Positions 18,115 to 26,323 of a DNA stretch of 52,632 nt are shown here, piece after piece (position 1 is the stretch's first letter; every line of letters begins with the position of its first letter). The notes below the pieces were generated by a model that did no database searches, was not told the DNA's origin, and was given only the letters and a program-made list of their open reading frames with translations. Made by a program: the position numbers and the translations under genes. Source of the stretch: Bifidobacterium breve (GTDB lineage: Bacteria > Actinomycetota > Actinomycetes > S36-B12); NCBI GenBank assembly GCA_945877545.1, contig CAMCSO010000003.1, forward strand, positions 1 to 52,632, given 5' to 3'.

Positions 18115-19652
18115 TGATCACCGTCCGACATCCCCAGAGCCTGTCGAACCTCGTCACGATCGTCGAAGGGCAGGATCGTCCCGGTGATCTCCTGCCCCTG
18201 CTCATGTCCCTTACCGAGTACGAGCACGATGTCACCCGGTTGAGCGAGTGTCACGGCACGTCGAATCGCAAGTCTCCGGTCAGCGACCTCCTCCACATCT
18301 GCTCGGGTGCCGGCATCCAGGGCACCTTGCATGACCGCGGCCCGGATCGTTGCCGGATCCTCGGAGCGTGGATTGTCGTCGGTGACGATGACCACATCTG
18401 CGTGAGCGGCGGCGCGCGCACCCATGATCGGCCGCTTTGCCCGATCGCGGTCACCGCCAGCACCGATAACGACGATGACTCGCCCGGTCGTGTCCAAGCG
18501 GACAGTCGCGATCGCGGCCTCCATGGCGTCGGGTGAATGTGCGTAGTCGACGATCGCGGTCACCGGTCCGCCACGGCCAATCCACTCCATCCTGCCCGGC
18601 ACATGTACCTGCGACAGGCCGAACGCAGCCACGGAGCCCTCAATGCCAATCTGGCGGAGCATGACGAAGGCGCAGAGGGTGTTCGCCCGGTTGAAGGCGC
18701 CAGGGAGAGGCATGTGAAGGAGTGTCCGCTCCCCACCAGGCCCCTCGGCCATCCAGCCACCATCGCGGGGGGACAGGGTCCAATCGGCGCGCTTGGGTGC
18801 GCCCGGCGTTGTCGAGGGATCCGCGCGCGCAGACCAGGTGACCACCGGCACAGTCGCTTGTTCACTTAGGCGCCGACCCCAAGCGTCGTCGATGCCGATC
18901 ACTGCTAGTTCGCAGCGCGACGGGGTGAATAAGGCGGCCTTCGCCTCGAAGTACGCGTCCATCGTCCCGTGATAGTCAAGATGGTCCTGGCTGAGATTCG
19001 TGAATCCGGCGACCGCGAACCTCACGCCGTCGACCCGGCCCTCCTCGAGTGCATGACTTGACACCTCAACCGCGACGGAGTCCACACCCACCTCGCGCAT
19101 GACCCCGATTATCGCGTGAAAGTGAGGGGCTTCGGGTGTGGTGCGCGTCGAGGTGAGGTGCGTGTCGCCAATTCGGATCCCAATCGTTCCGATCACACCA
19201 GCCGTTCTTCCTGCAGCGCGCAGGCCCGCCTCAAGCAGGTATGACACCGTCGTCTTGCCGTTCGTGCCGGTAATGCCGAGGACTGTCATCGCCTCGGCTG
19301 GCCTTCCGTAGATGGTCGATGAGAGTTCTGCGAGACAGGCGCGCGGCGACGTCACCTCGAGTATTGGTACTCGCCTCCGTGCGCCGGCGGGCAGCAGGCT
19401 CAGGCCCTCGCTGTCGGTGAGGATCGCCGCTGCCCCACGGTCGACGGCCTGCTCGGCAAAGACCGCCCCGTGTAACACATGACCCGGCAGCGCCGCGAAG
19501 AGGTCGCCCGGTCGTACCTGCCTGGAATCGAGTTCGACACCTGTGACGAATCCACCCGCACTGCCGTGCACGCAGACAAGGTCGGGGCCGATCACCAATT
19601 CCAACACGCCTATCGACGTCTCTTGGATCGCCGGCCTCGGCAGTCGCTCCAC
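18111..19652 (-). CDS. murE: UDP-MurNAc-L-alanyl-D-glutamate--2,6-diaminopimelate ligase
   Basis: 513 residues. Adds the third stem-peptide residue. ATP loop VLGITGTNGKTTVSYLLEAG. The substrate-selecting motif is DDNPRSEDP; the DNPR form is that of meso-diaminopimelate-adding enzymes, so the wall is probably of the DAP type. GTG start 5 bp after the ftsI stop, with no clear ribosome site, which suggests reinitiation after ftsI. Confidence 0.96.
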   Translation of the reverse strand: MERLPRPAIQETSIGVLELVIGPDLVCVHGSAGGFVTGVELDSRQVRPGDLFAALPGHVLHGAVFAEQAVDRGAAAILTDSEGLSLLPAGARRRVPILEVTSPRACLAELSSTIYGRPAEAMTVLGITGTNGKTTVSYLLEAGLRAAGRTAGVIGTIGIRIGDTHLTSTRTTPEAPHFHAIIGVMREVGVDSVAVEVSSHALEEGRVDGVRFAVAGFTNLSQDHLDYHGTMDAYFEAKAALFTPSRCELAVIGIDDAWGRRLSEQATVPVVTWSARADPSTTPGAPKRADWTLSPRDGGWMAEGPGGERTLLHMPLPGAFNRANTLCAFVMLRQIGIEGSVAAFGLSQVHVPGRMEWIGRGGPVTAIVDYAHSPDAMEAAIATVRLDTTGRVIVVIGAGGDRDRAKRPIMGARAAAHADVVIVTDDNPRSEDPATIRAAVMQGALDAGTRADVEEVADRRLAIRRAVTLAQPGDIVLVLGKGHEQGQEITGTILPFDDRDEVRQALGMSDGDQ

Positions 19653-19657
19653 TTGGA

Positions 19658-21466
19658 CTACGGCTTGCTGTTGACGACGAGTGGGAGGTTCGGAGGTTTC
19701 GTGCCAGTCGGGGGAATCTGGCGCGCCTGAAGGGCATAGGTCATGACCCGCTTGAAGACCGGGCCCGCAAGCCGCCCACCGTAGCGTCCCTTCTTCGGGT
19801 TTACGAGGGCAACTGCGACGACGAGCTGGGGATCATCGATCGGTGCCATCCCGATGAACGAGGCAACCACGCCCTTACCGTAACCGCCATTCAAGGGATC
19901 GAACATCTGGGCGGTTCCCGTCTTCCCCCCCACCCGATAGCCCCGGATTCCGGCCTTTGGAGCCGTTCCACCTTCTCCGACGACCGCCTCCAACATAAGG
20001 CGAATCTGGGCAGCTGTCCCCGGCGACACCACTCGGGTGGTTTTCGGTGCGGGAAGGGGAACCGCCGTGCCGTCCGGTTTCGTGACGGATCCAACGAGCG
20101 AGGGCTCGATACGCACCCCATCGTTGGCGATCGTCGCGAAAATGCTCGCCGCCTGAACACTGTTGAGGCTCAACCCTTGCCCGAAGGCGATAGTCGGGAA
20201 GGTCGTCGGAGACCATTCCGGGTAGGAAGGAACGCTGCCGGACCCCTCACCGGGAAAGTTCAGTCCAGTCTTCTCGCCAATCCCGAATTTCTTCAAGTAG
20301 CCGAGCAGGACGCGCCCGCCGATCCGCTCGGAGGCCATGATCGCCCCAATATTGCTCGACTTCGCCATGATCCCGGTGAGGGTCAGCACCTCGGCTCCGG
20401 GGGCATCGTGGTCACGAAAGAACTTTCCGCCACGCTCCAGCCTGCCGGGCACCTTGAACGTCGCATTGATGTTGGATGCGCCCTCGTTGATGACCGCGGC
20501 GAGGGTCATCACCTTGCTCGTCGAGCCAGGCTCGTAGACATCGCGGAGCGCGCGGTTGCCCCGTTGGTCCGCGGGCGCCTTCGAGACCTCGTTCGGGTTG
20601 AAGGTCGGCTCGGTGGCTAGGGCGAGAATGTGCCCGGTGCGCGGATCCATCACGACGACGGTTCCGCTGTCTGACCGCGAACTTTTCACCTTCTCCGCGA
20701 GGACTTGCTGAGCAATGTATTGAATGTCACGATCGATCGTCAGAGTGATATCCACGCCCGCGGTCGCCTCGACCCGGGTTTTCTCCGCGGTTGGGATGGC
20801 ATTCCCACCCGGACCCCGCTCATACGTCGACTTACCCTCAATCCCAGCGAGTTGCTCGTCGAACGCGAACTCGATGCCTTCCAGACCAGCGCCCTCGGCC
20901 CCAACGAAACCCACGACGTTCGCAGCCAGATCATCCGCTGGGTAGATGCGCCGTGATGAGGATGCGCCGACGAGACCAGGGATCCGAAGGGCCTCGATTC
21001 GTCGCCAGGTCTCCGGCGTGAGGCCCTTCTCGATAACGACGAAGCGTCGATTACCTGTGAGCTTCAAGGCCAGTACCCGAGGATCAACCCCAAGGATCGG
21101 CGCCAGCTCGTCGGCAGCGGAGCGCGGATCCACGATCATCGTTTGGTCGGCAGTGAGATCGCGCGACTCGACCGTCGCCGCCAAGATTTCCCCCTTTGCA
21201 TCCATGATTGACCCACGCAGGGCAGGGAGAGTCACTGTGCGCAGCCGCTGGTCGAGGGCCTCGCCAGCGAGGGCCTGACCCTTGACCGCCTGAAGTTCGA
21301 CGAGCCGCACCGCGAATCCACCGAGCACCAAAAAGGTGATGACCATCAGGGCGATACCGCGCTTCCGGGGGTCGCCAAGGGTGAGGAAGTCCCGACTTAC
21401 TGGTCGGCGATATCCACGTGAATCGCGAAGCGGCTTGGCTCGAACTGGCGCCCGAGTCTGGGTCAC
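19658..21466 (-). CDS. ftsI: Septal transpeptidase (penicillin-binding protein, FtsI/PbpB)
   Basis: 602 residues. A basic cytoplasmic tail and one membrane helix (IALMVITFLVLGGFAVRLV) lead into a dimerisation/pedestal domain and a C-terminal transpeptidase domain. Catalytic motifs: STSK (PGSTSKVMTL), SSN (AKSSNIGAIM) and KTGT (VGGKTGTAQMF). Class B PBP that cross-links septal peptidoglycan with FtsW. The GTG start overlaps the upstream ftsL-like stop by 4 bp. Confidence 0.96.
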   Translation of the reverse strand: MTQTRAPVRAKPLRDSRGYRRPVSRDFLTLGDPRKRGIALMVITFLVLGGFAVRLVELQAVKGQALAGEALDQRLRTVTLPALRGSIMDAKGEILAATVESRDLTADQTMIVDPRSAADELAPILGVDPRVLALKLTGNRRFVVIEKGLTPETWRRIEALRIPGLVGASSSRRIYPADDLAANVVGFVGAEGAGLEGIEFAFDEQLAGIEGKSTYERGPGGNAIPTAEKTRVEATAGVDITLTIDRDIQYIAQQVLAEKVKSSRSDSGTVVVMDPRTGHILALATEPTFNPNEVSKAPADQRGNRALRDVYEPGSTSKVMTLAAVINEGASNINATFKVPGRLERGGKFFRDHDAPGAEVLTLTGIMAKSSNIGAIMASERIGGRVLLGYLKKFGIGEKTGLNFPGEGSGSVPSYPEWSPTTFPTIAFGQGLSLNSVQAASIFATIANDGVRIEPSLVGSVTKPDGTAVPLPAPKTTRVVSPGTAAQIRLMLEAVVGEGGTAPKAGIRGYRVGGKTGTAQMFDPLNGGYGKGVVASFIGMAPIDDPQLVVAVALVNPKKGRYGGRLAGPVFKRVMTYALQARQIPPTGTKPPNLPLVVNSKP

Positions 21467-21993
21467 AGCGTCGGCTCCGTCTCTGCCCCATTGGCTGGCG
21501 TCGACTCCGTCTCTGCAGACTCACCGCCGTTCAACTTCTTGTTCTTTTTCTTCTCTGCGGCGGCCCCGGCAGGGGCAGGCTTACCGATGACCGTGCCCCC
21601 TGGGATGCTCAGGAAGACCGGCGAGTCGGTCGGGATCATGCCAAGGGCGCGCGCCTTGGACTCCAATGCCGTCGGCGCGGAGAGTGCGCCCACTTGTTCA
21701 CGAAGCACCGCCTGCTCTTCGCTGAGCTTGGTCGCGGCCTGCTGTAGGTCACCAATCTGGAATGCGCCTTGCGCCATTGACGTGTTGATGAGGAGGTTCG
21801 CGAGGAATCCGCCCCCCAGCAGCACGATGATGAGGAGGATGAACAAGCCCCGGCCGCCACGCTCCGTGCGAGGTGGCGCGACAACGCGCAACGCTGGCCC
21901 TTGGCCCTTTCGGGCGTGAGCACCGCGAGTGGCGTACTCAGTTGACGTCGGCTTCGGCAGCGGCCTTCGGCCATCGAGGCTCGTGATGCTCAT
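21463..21993 (-). CDS. ftsL: FtsL-like divisome membrane protein
   Basis: 176 residues. Basic cytoplasmic N-terminus (1-48), one membrane helix ([20 protein letters not shown]), a short extracellular coiled coil ([19 protein letters not shown]), then a Lys- and Glu-rich disordered tail with KKKNKKLN. Topology, size and position between rsmH and ftsI fit the poorly conserved actinobacterial FtsL; assignment rests mostly on these. ATGA overlap with rsmH. Confidence 0.8.
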   Translation of the reverse strand: MSITSLDGRRPLPKPTSTEYATRGAHARKGQGPALRVVAPPRTERGGRGLFILLIIVLLGGGFLANLLINTSMAQGAFQIGDLQQAATKLSEEQAVLREQVGALSAPTALESKARALGMIPTDSPVFLSIPGGTVIGKPAPAGAAAEKKKNKKLNGGESAETESTPANGAETEPTL

Positions 21994-22946
21994 GCCGCCA
22001 CTGCCAGACGCTCAGCCGCACGGACCCGAACCGACGCTGATCTCGGGTTCTCGGTCAGCTCGTCGTCCGTCGGGATCTCCGCCCCCCTGGTGAGGAGCTG
22101 CAGCCAGGGCTGCATCGACGCGAGGATGACAGGAAGGCCATGCGGAGCTCTGACCCTTGAACCCTCCGCCAGCGCTCGCTTGACGATCCGGTCTTCAAGG
22201 GACTGGTACGCCATCACGACGATGCGGCCCCCGACTGCAAGGCTGTCGAGTGCGACGGGGATCGCTCGCTCCAGGACGGAGAGCTCTTCGTTGACCTCGA
22301 TTCTCAGCGCCTGGAACGTGCGCTTCGCCGGATTCCCGCCGGTCCTGCGCGTAGCGGCGGGAATGGCATCCCTGACAAGGTCGACCAGTCGACCGGAATT
22401 TGTGAACGGAGCGATGGCGCGCTCCCGGATGATTCTCGAAGCGATTCGCGGTGCGAACCGCTCCTCACCAAAGTCACGAAGGATACGAATGAGCGACGCA
22501 GTGTCGTACGTGTTGAGCACATCTGCAGCCGTGAGGCCTAAGCCCTGGTCCATGCGCATGTCGAGCGGGGCGTCAACGGAGTAGGCGAATCCACGCCCAG
22601 CCTCGTCCAACTGCATCGATGAGACCCCGAGGTCAAAGAGGATGCCGTGAACCTTCGATATTCCCAGCGAAGCAAGCACTTCCGGCAGCTCGTCATAAAC
22701 GGCGTGAATGAGGGTCGCCCGGGCTCCGAAGGGTTCGAGTCGCTCCCGAGACAGGTCAAGCGCCACCTGATCACGATCGATCCCGATGAGGTGGAGGTCA
22801 GGAAATCTCTCGAGGGCGAATTCTGCGTGCCCGCCAAGTCCAAGAGTTGCATCCACGAGTACGGACCCCGGCTGCTGGATCGCAGGAGCCAAGATCGCGA
22901 GGACGCGCTGCCGCATGACCGGCACGTGGCGTTCGATGGGGGGCAT
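21990..22946 (-). CDS. rsmH: 16S rRNA (cytosine1402-N4)-methyltransferase
   Basis: 318 residues, MraW family. Methylates N4 of C1402 in the ribosomal P site. SAM-binding motif [14 protein letters not shown], then [21 protein letters not shown] and the late [12 protein letters not shown], are family signatures. It begins 8 bases after the stop of a 43-codon ORF and overlaps ftsL. Confidence 0.97.
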   Translation of the reverse strand: MPPIERHVPVMRQRVLAILAPAIQQPGSVLVDATLGLGGHAEFALERFPDLHLIGIDRDQVALDLSRERLEPFGARATLIHAVYDELPEVLASLGISKVHGILFDLGVSSMQLDEAGRGFAYSVDAPLDMRMDQGLGLTAADVLNTYDTASLIRILRDFGEERFAPRIASRIIRERAIAPFTNSGRLVDLVRDAIPAATRRTGGNPAKRTFQALRIEVNEELSVLERAIPVALDSLAVGGRIVVMAYQSLEDRIVKRALAEGSRVRAPHGLPVILASMQPWLQLLTRGAEIPTDDELTENPRSASVRVRAAERLAVAA

Positions 22947-22954
22947 GGGTCAGT

Positions 22955-23086
22955 TCAGCTCCAGGTGCGGACCAGGATCGCAAGGGTCACCATGGTCCCG
23001 CCGGTCAGGGCGAGCGAGGCGAGCAGCACGGCGAGGTCTCGTACCGCCTGTCTGGTTGCGCGTGAGGGTGCCGTGATGATGGCCAT
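22955..23086 (-). CDS. Small single-pass membrane protein between mraZ and rsmH (43 aa, not in ORF track)
   Basis: Found by translating the gap. It starts MAIITAPSRATRQAVRD and ends LAILVRTWS. An AGGAG ribosome site lies 7 bases before the ATG, and the stop is 8 bases before rsmH. The layout is a short basic N-terminus followed by one hydrophobic helix (about 18-39). The 64-codon track ORF at 22950-23144 is the other frame and is His/Arg-rich nonsense. Function unknown; the position suggests a small division-associated membrane peptide or a translational coupler for rsmH. Confidence 0.65.
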   Translation of the reverse strand: MAIITAPSRATRQAVRDLAVLLASLALTGGTMVTLAILVRTWS

Positions 23087-23220
23087 GGCCCATCTCCTGT
23101 TCGTTTCCGGTCGTGCGATCGCGGACGACGCCGAGTCGATTCATGAGGTGATCGTTCTGCCGAATGCGTGCCTGTTCATGTCCTGCTGGCCTGGTGGTCG
23201 TGTCTGATGCCTTGTTTCTG

Positions 23221-23237
23221 CCTCGCTTGTCGCGAGG
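23221..23237 (-). other. Short hairpin in the mraZ-rsmH leader
   Basis: CCTCGC-ttgtc-GCGAGG is a 6-bp perfect stem with a 5-base loop. It directly follows the larger stem at 23240-23322 on the minus strand. Without a U-tract it is not a convincing terminator; it probably belongs to the same folded leader. Confidence 0.4.
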
Positions 23238-23239
23238 TC

Positions 23240-23322
23240 AGGTCCCCGCCCGCTCCTGCACGTTTGGGTCCCTGGCGCCGGGGAAGTGCGTCAGGAACTG
23301 TGCATGGAGCGGGTGGAGACCT
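23240..23322 (-). ncRNA. Candidate structured leader RNA upstream of the rsmH operon (mraW-motif-like)
   Basis: On the minus strand AGGTCTCCACCCGCTCC (23322-23306) pairs with GGAGCGGGCGGGGACCT (23256-23240). All 17 positions match except one G-U and one A-C. Across a bulged A the stem continues as TGCAC/GTGCA, and inside it TTCCTG can pair with CAGGGA. This lies after the mraZ stop and before the small ORF and rsmH. An RNA element called the mraW motif is known upstream of rsmH in actinobacteria; identity with it is my inference from position and structure. Confidence 0.5.
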
Positions 23323-23337
23323 CACCGCGCAACGGGG

Positions 23338-23769
23338 TCACATGAGGCCTGGGATGACCTCCTCATTGATCGATGAATATGCGTCCTCGTTGCTCGCGAG
23401 ATACGCGGACCATGCAGTCGCATCCCAGATCTCTACGGTCTGCCCGTTGCCGACGACGATGACGTCGCGGTCGAGCCCGGCGTACTCGCGAAGGGCTGGC
23501 GGCAACGTGACCCGTCCCTGCTTGTCGGGCTGCTCGTCAAAGGCGCTGGAGAAAAGCACTCGTAGATAAGCGCGGGCCCGTTCGTCAGATCGGGAAGCCT
23601 CGCCGAGACGGGCTGCGTAGGCGGTGAATTCAGCGGCTGGCCACACGACGATTGATCGGTCCTGCCCCTTGGTGAGGACGAGGCCAGGGGCCAGAGCCTC
23701 GCGGAATTTGGCCGGCAGGACGAGTCGGCCCTTGTCGTCGAGGCGCGGGGCATGGGTACCAAGAAACAC
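23338..23769 (-). CDS. mraZ: Transcriptional regulator MraZ
   Basis: 143 residues from GTG 23769 (VFLGTHAPRLDDKGRL), the usual MraZ length; the track start at 23853 lies in the operator. Two AbrB-like SpoVT domains are seen, each with a DxxGR core: LDDKGRLVLPAKFR and PDKQGRVTLPPALR. MraZ binds repeats in front of its own gene and represses the dcw operon in other bacteria. An AGGAGAGGTGG ribosome site precedes the start. First gene of the 19-kb leftward division cluster. Confidence 0.94.
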   Translation of the reverse strand: MFLGTHAPRLDDKGRLVLPAKFREALAPGLVLTKGQDRSIVVWPAAEFTAYAARLGEASRSDERARAYLRVLFSSAFDEQPDKQGRVTLPPALREYAGLDRDVIVVGNGQTVEIWDATAWSAYLASNEDAYSSINEEVIPGLM

Positions 23770-23810
23770 CAGCCTCAACCACCTCTCCTGCCTCGTGGAC
23801 CACTCTGGTC

Positions 23811-23858
23811 CTGCCCAGTTCCGCCACTGTACTCCACTTTCCTCCACCGTCAACCATT
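23811..23858 (-). promoter_or_regulatory. MraZ operator (phased TGG repeats) overlapping the mraZ promoter
   Basis: On the minus strand TGG recurs every 10 bases: aaaTGGTTga, cggTGGAGga, aagTGGAGta, cagTGGCGga, then acTGGGCagg at 9. MraZ sites elsewhere are TGG-type direct repeats with 10-bp period. A possible promoter, TTGACG - 16 bases - TACAGT, lies inside the repeats, so binding would block it. About 50 bases separate this from the mraZ GTG. Confidence 0.7.
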
Positions 23859-24051
23859 TCGTTGGGCATTTTGCAGACTTCCCTCCACACGTTGAGCGCT
23901 ACTGCCCCCGAATGCATCCTGGATCTTCGATCCGAGGACGTGCCGACTGGCGGCGTGGCCCCTCAGGCGTCGCGAAGCGGAAGGCGCCCCTGAACCTGCG
24001 CAATTCCCTCATCACACACGACTGCCAGACCGGCTGGGTTAGGGTCGCGGG

Positions 24052-25200
24052 ATGCGAGCGAGCCGAGTGTCCGTTTCGGCAGTGAGAAACTCCATAATCA
24101 TCATCGCGCTGGTCATCGCGGTCCCGGCGATTGCCACGCTCGCCTCGTGCTCCGGACCGGCAAGCCCGACGGCCACCGAGTCATCGTCCGCAAGCCCAGC
24201 AGCCTCGCCATCTCCGGTCATCACGCCAACCCCAGCGCCGCTCCCTGGATCACCGCTCACCGGACTGCCTGAGGCATCACCTGGACCCGTTCTCATCGTC
24301 AAACTCGACAACACGCGCAATGCGCAACCGCACGCGGGCCTCACGCACGCCGACATCGTCTACATCGAGGAGGTCGAATACGGCATCACCCGGCTTGCAG
24401 CGGTGTTTTCAAGCGCAATCCCCCAGCGCATCGGGCCCGTGAGATCGGCACGCATCACCGATATCGACCTCCTCGCGCAATACGGGAGCCCGGCGTTCGC
24501 CTACTCAGGAGCACAGCACAAACTCCTCCCAAAGTTGGCCGCCGCGCCCTTCATCGACATCTCCCCCAACAGGGGAGCATCGAGCTATAAACGGGACTTC
24601 GACCGGCCGGCACCGTACAACTACTTCCTCAACGGGCGAATCGGTCTCAAGCGCGCCGCCGACGCGACCGTTGACCGTGACATGGGTTTCACCTTCGCGC
24701 AGGAGCCTCCGACCGGTGGCCTTCCTGCAAAGAAGGTGCGCGTGGAATGGAGTTATGCCAGCGCAGGCTTCAACTACGACGAGGTATCCGGCCTTTACCG
24801 AGTGCACCTCAACGGTGAGCGCGCACGGGAGGAGGAGCATGATCGCGGTCAGAACGCCGCCACGGTCGTCGTCCAGTACGTCGACCAGAAACCCTCGGCA
24901 TACTTCGACAAGGACGGCGGCAACACACCGCACGCCCAAACAATCGGCCGCGGGAAGGCCGTCATCCTGCGTGACGGCCGGTCATGGGACGTCACCTGGG
25001 AACGTCCCGATGCAGACTCCGGAACCACCTTCACGAGGGCGGACGGTTCGCCAATGCCCTTTAAGCCAGGGCAGGAGTGGATCGTCCTGCTCGATCGAGA
25101 TCGGACAGCCAAGATCAGCACCCCGTCAACTGCGAGCGCTAGCCCTTCGGTGGAATCTCTTCCGGCACCGAAGGAATCGACATCACCCAGTCGTGGATGA
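24052..25200 (+). CDS. DUF3048 (YerB-like) lipoprotein
   Basis: 382 residues. N-terminal signal sequence with lipobox LASC (Cys33), then a Ser/Pro/Thr-rich linker (34-85). The DUF3048 domain follows, with HAGLTHADIVYIEEVEYGITRLAAVF and IGPVRSARITDIDLL. Its second domain contains VVVQYVDQ and the Asp/Gly-rich end. Exported and membrane-anchored, substrate of LspA. Function unknown. It reads away from mraZ across a 280-bp divergent region, and its 3' end overlaps the convergent RDD gene by 62 bp. Confidence 0.9.
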   Translation: MRASRVSVSAVRNSIIIIALVIAVPAIATLASCSGPASPTATESSSASPAASPSPVITPTPAPLPGSPLTGLPEASPGPVLIVKLDNTRNAQPHAGLTHADIVYIEEVEYGITRLAAVFSSAIPQRIGPVRSARITDIDLLAQYGSPAFAYSGAQHKLLPKLAAAPFIDISPNRGASSYKRDFDRPAPYNYFLNGRIGLKRAADATVDRDMGFTFAQEPPTGGLPAKKVRVEWSYASAGFNYDEVSGLYRVHLNGERAREEEHDRGQNAATVVVQYVDQKPSAYFDKDGGNTPHAQTIGRGKAVILRDGRSWDVTWERPDADSGTTFTRADGSPMPFKPGQEWIVLLDRDRTAKISTPSTASASPSVESLPAPKESTSPSRG

Positions 25201-25687
25201 CGCTCGTTCGCATAAAGGTGTCCTGAAACGACCGGTTGGACCGACTTAGAAGCACCCACAGCAGCCCTATCGGGAAGGCCAAGCAAAACACGGCCCGCAC
25301 CGCGGCCGTTGCCCAGCCCAGAGCATCGCCGGATCGGCTCACTACCCGCAGCCCCATGATGTGGCCACCGAAGGTTCGCCCGGTGACAGCCCAGCCCCAC
25401 GTCCAACTGGACCAGAGTAATCCCGCGCCCAGCACGATCGACCACTGGAGATGCGGGATGTCCAAGCCAGATGTCCGCAAAACAAGGAAACGGATTATCG
25501 CGGCGATGGCATTCAGTGCAATGACCGTCAATGCGACAAGCCCCAAGTCGATGAGCGCCGCAAGCGCACGTGTCACGAGCCCGGCTCGATGGCCTTGAAA
25601 GGGCCGGGCTTGCTTTGGAACCGACGAGTCACCCTCCTCAGTTCTCTGGCCCGAAGCGACGAACGCCTCGTACTCACTGAACTTCAT
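25139..25687 (-). CDS. RDD-family membrane protein
   Basis: 182 residues. The RDD domain begins at GLVTRALAALIDLGLVALTVIALNA, with the Arg and Asp of the family signature, and has three to four hydrophobic segments. RDD proteins are small membrane proteins of mostly unknown role, some acting in ion transport. Its ATG overlaps the stop of the upstream repeat-rich gene by 4 bp, so the two form an operon. Its last 62 bp are antisense to the DUF3048 gene. Confidence 0.88.
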   Translation of the reverse strand: MKFSEYEAFVASGQRTEEGDSSVPKQARPFQGHRAGLVTRALAALIDLGLVALTVIALNAIAAIIRFLVLRTSGLDIPHLQWSIVLGAGLLWSSWTWGWAVTGRTFGGHIMGLRVVSRSGDALGWATAAVRAVFCLAFPIGLLWVLLSRSNRSFQDTFMRTSVIHDWVMSIPSVPEEIPPKG

Positions 25688-26277
25688 GAGGCTTCATCCT
25701 CCTGAACGACACCTGATTGGTCGGTCTCGCCAGGAACAGTCGTCACCCGCGCCTTCCGTCTCAACAGCATTGCATCGGTGATTCGCGTCATCATCTGATC
25801 AACCCCGATCGACTGAATACGCACAGCGTTCATCGCGTCGGTCGCAATGCCACCGGTCGACTCGCGAATAATCCGAGGAAGGTCGACTTCATCGACGATG
25901 TAGTTGGCTAGGTCAACGAGCGGTAGTCGGTCGATTATCCGCTCAAGGTCCGCCTTATCGACAATGCGGTCAACGTCGACTCGATCGAGGACGAGTTGCG
26001 TGAGATCCATCTGATCCAACGTGGCCTGCACGACTCTGGTGAGATCAACCCGCTCGATCACCAACCGAGTGAGGTCAAGGCGATCTAGGACGGCGGCGAG
26101 AACCGGGGGTACCACGCGGTCGAGTGTCTCGTTCACTGTCCCGGACACCACCTGGTCCACCCTCAGTGCCACTGTCGACGCCACTCCTATCACCGCCGAC
26201 CGAAGCATCTCCAGCGGGCCGGGCGTCCGACGAGGCCGCTGCTTCACTACGACCACGAGTTCCGTACTCCCTGACAT
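25684..26277 (-). CDS. Unknown protein with DLTRLV-type repeats
   Basis: 197 residues from ATG 26277 (MSGSTELVVVVKQRPRR); the longer track start runs into the divergent lipase promoter. Residues about 65-150 are a chain of 11-to-12-residue units: LDRLDLTRLVIER, VDLTRVVQATLDQ, MDLTQLVLDR, VDVDRIVDK, ADLERIIDR, VDLANYIVDE, VDLPRIIRE. A regular amphipathic solenoid or helix hairpin is plausible. No membrane segment is obvious. Coupled by ATGA to an RDD gene, a pairing also seen in other actinobacteria. Function unknown. Confidence 0.75.
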   Translation of the reverse strand: MSGSTELVVVVKQRPRRTPGPLEMLRSAVIGVASTVALRVDQVVSGTVNETLDRVVPPVLAAVLDRLDLTRLVIERVDLTRVVQATLDQMDLTQLVLDRVDVDRIVDKADLERIIDRLPLVDLANYIVDEVDLPRIIRESTGGIATDAMNAVRIQSIGVDQMMTRITDAMLLRRKARVTTVPGETDQSGVVQEDEAS

Positions 26278-26323
26278 GACCCCATCATGGGCCACGGGGA
26301 GTCGGGGGGCTACCGTCGCCACC

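Noticed and set aside
22950-23144. 64-codon track ORF in the mraZ-rsmH gap
   Set aside because: Its composition is random-looking and the overlapping 43-codon frame has the ribosome site and a membrane helix.
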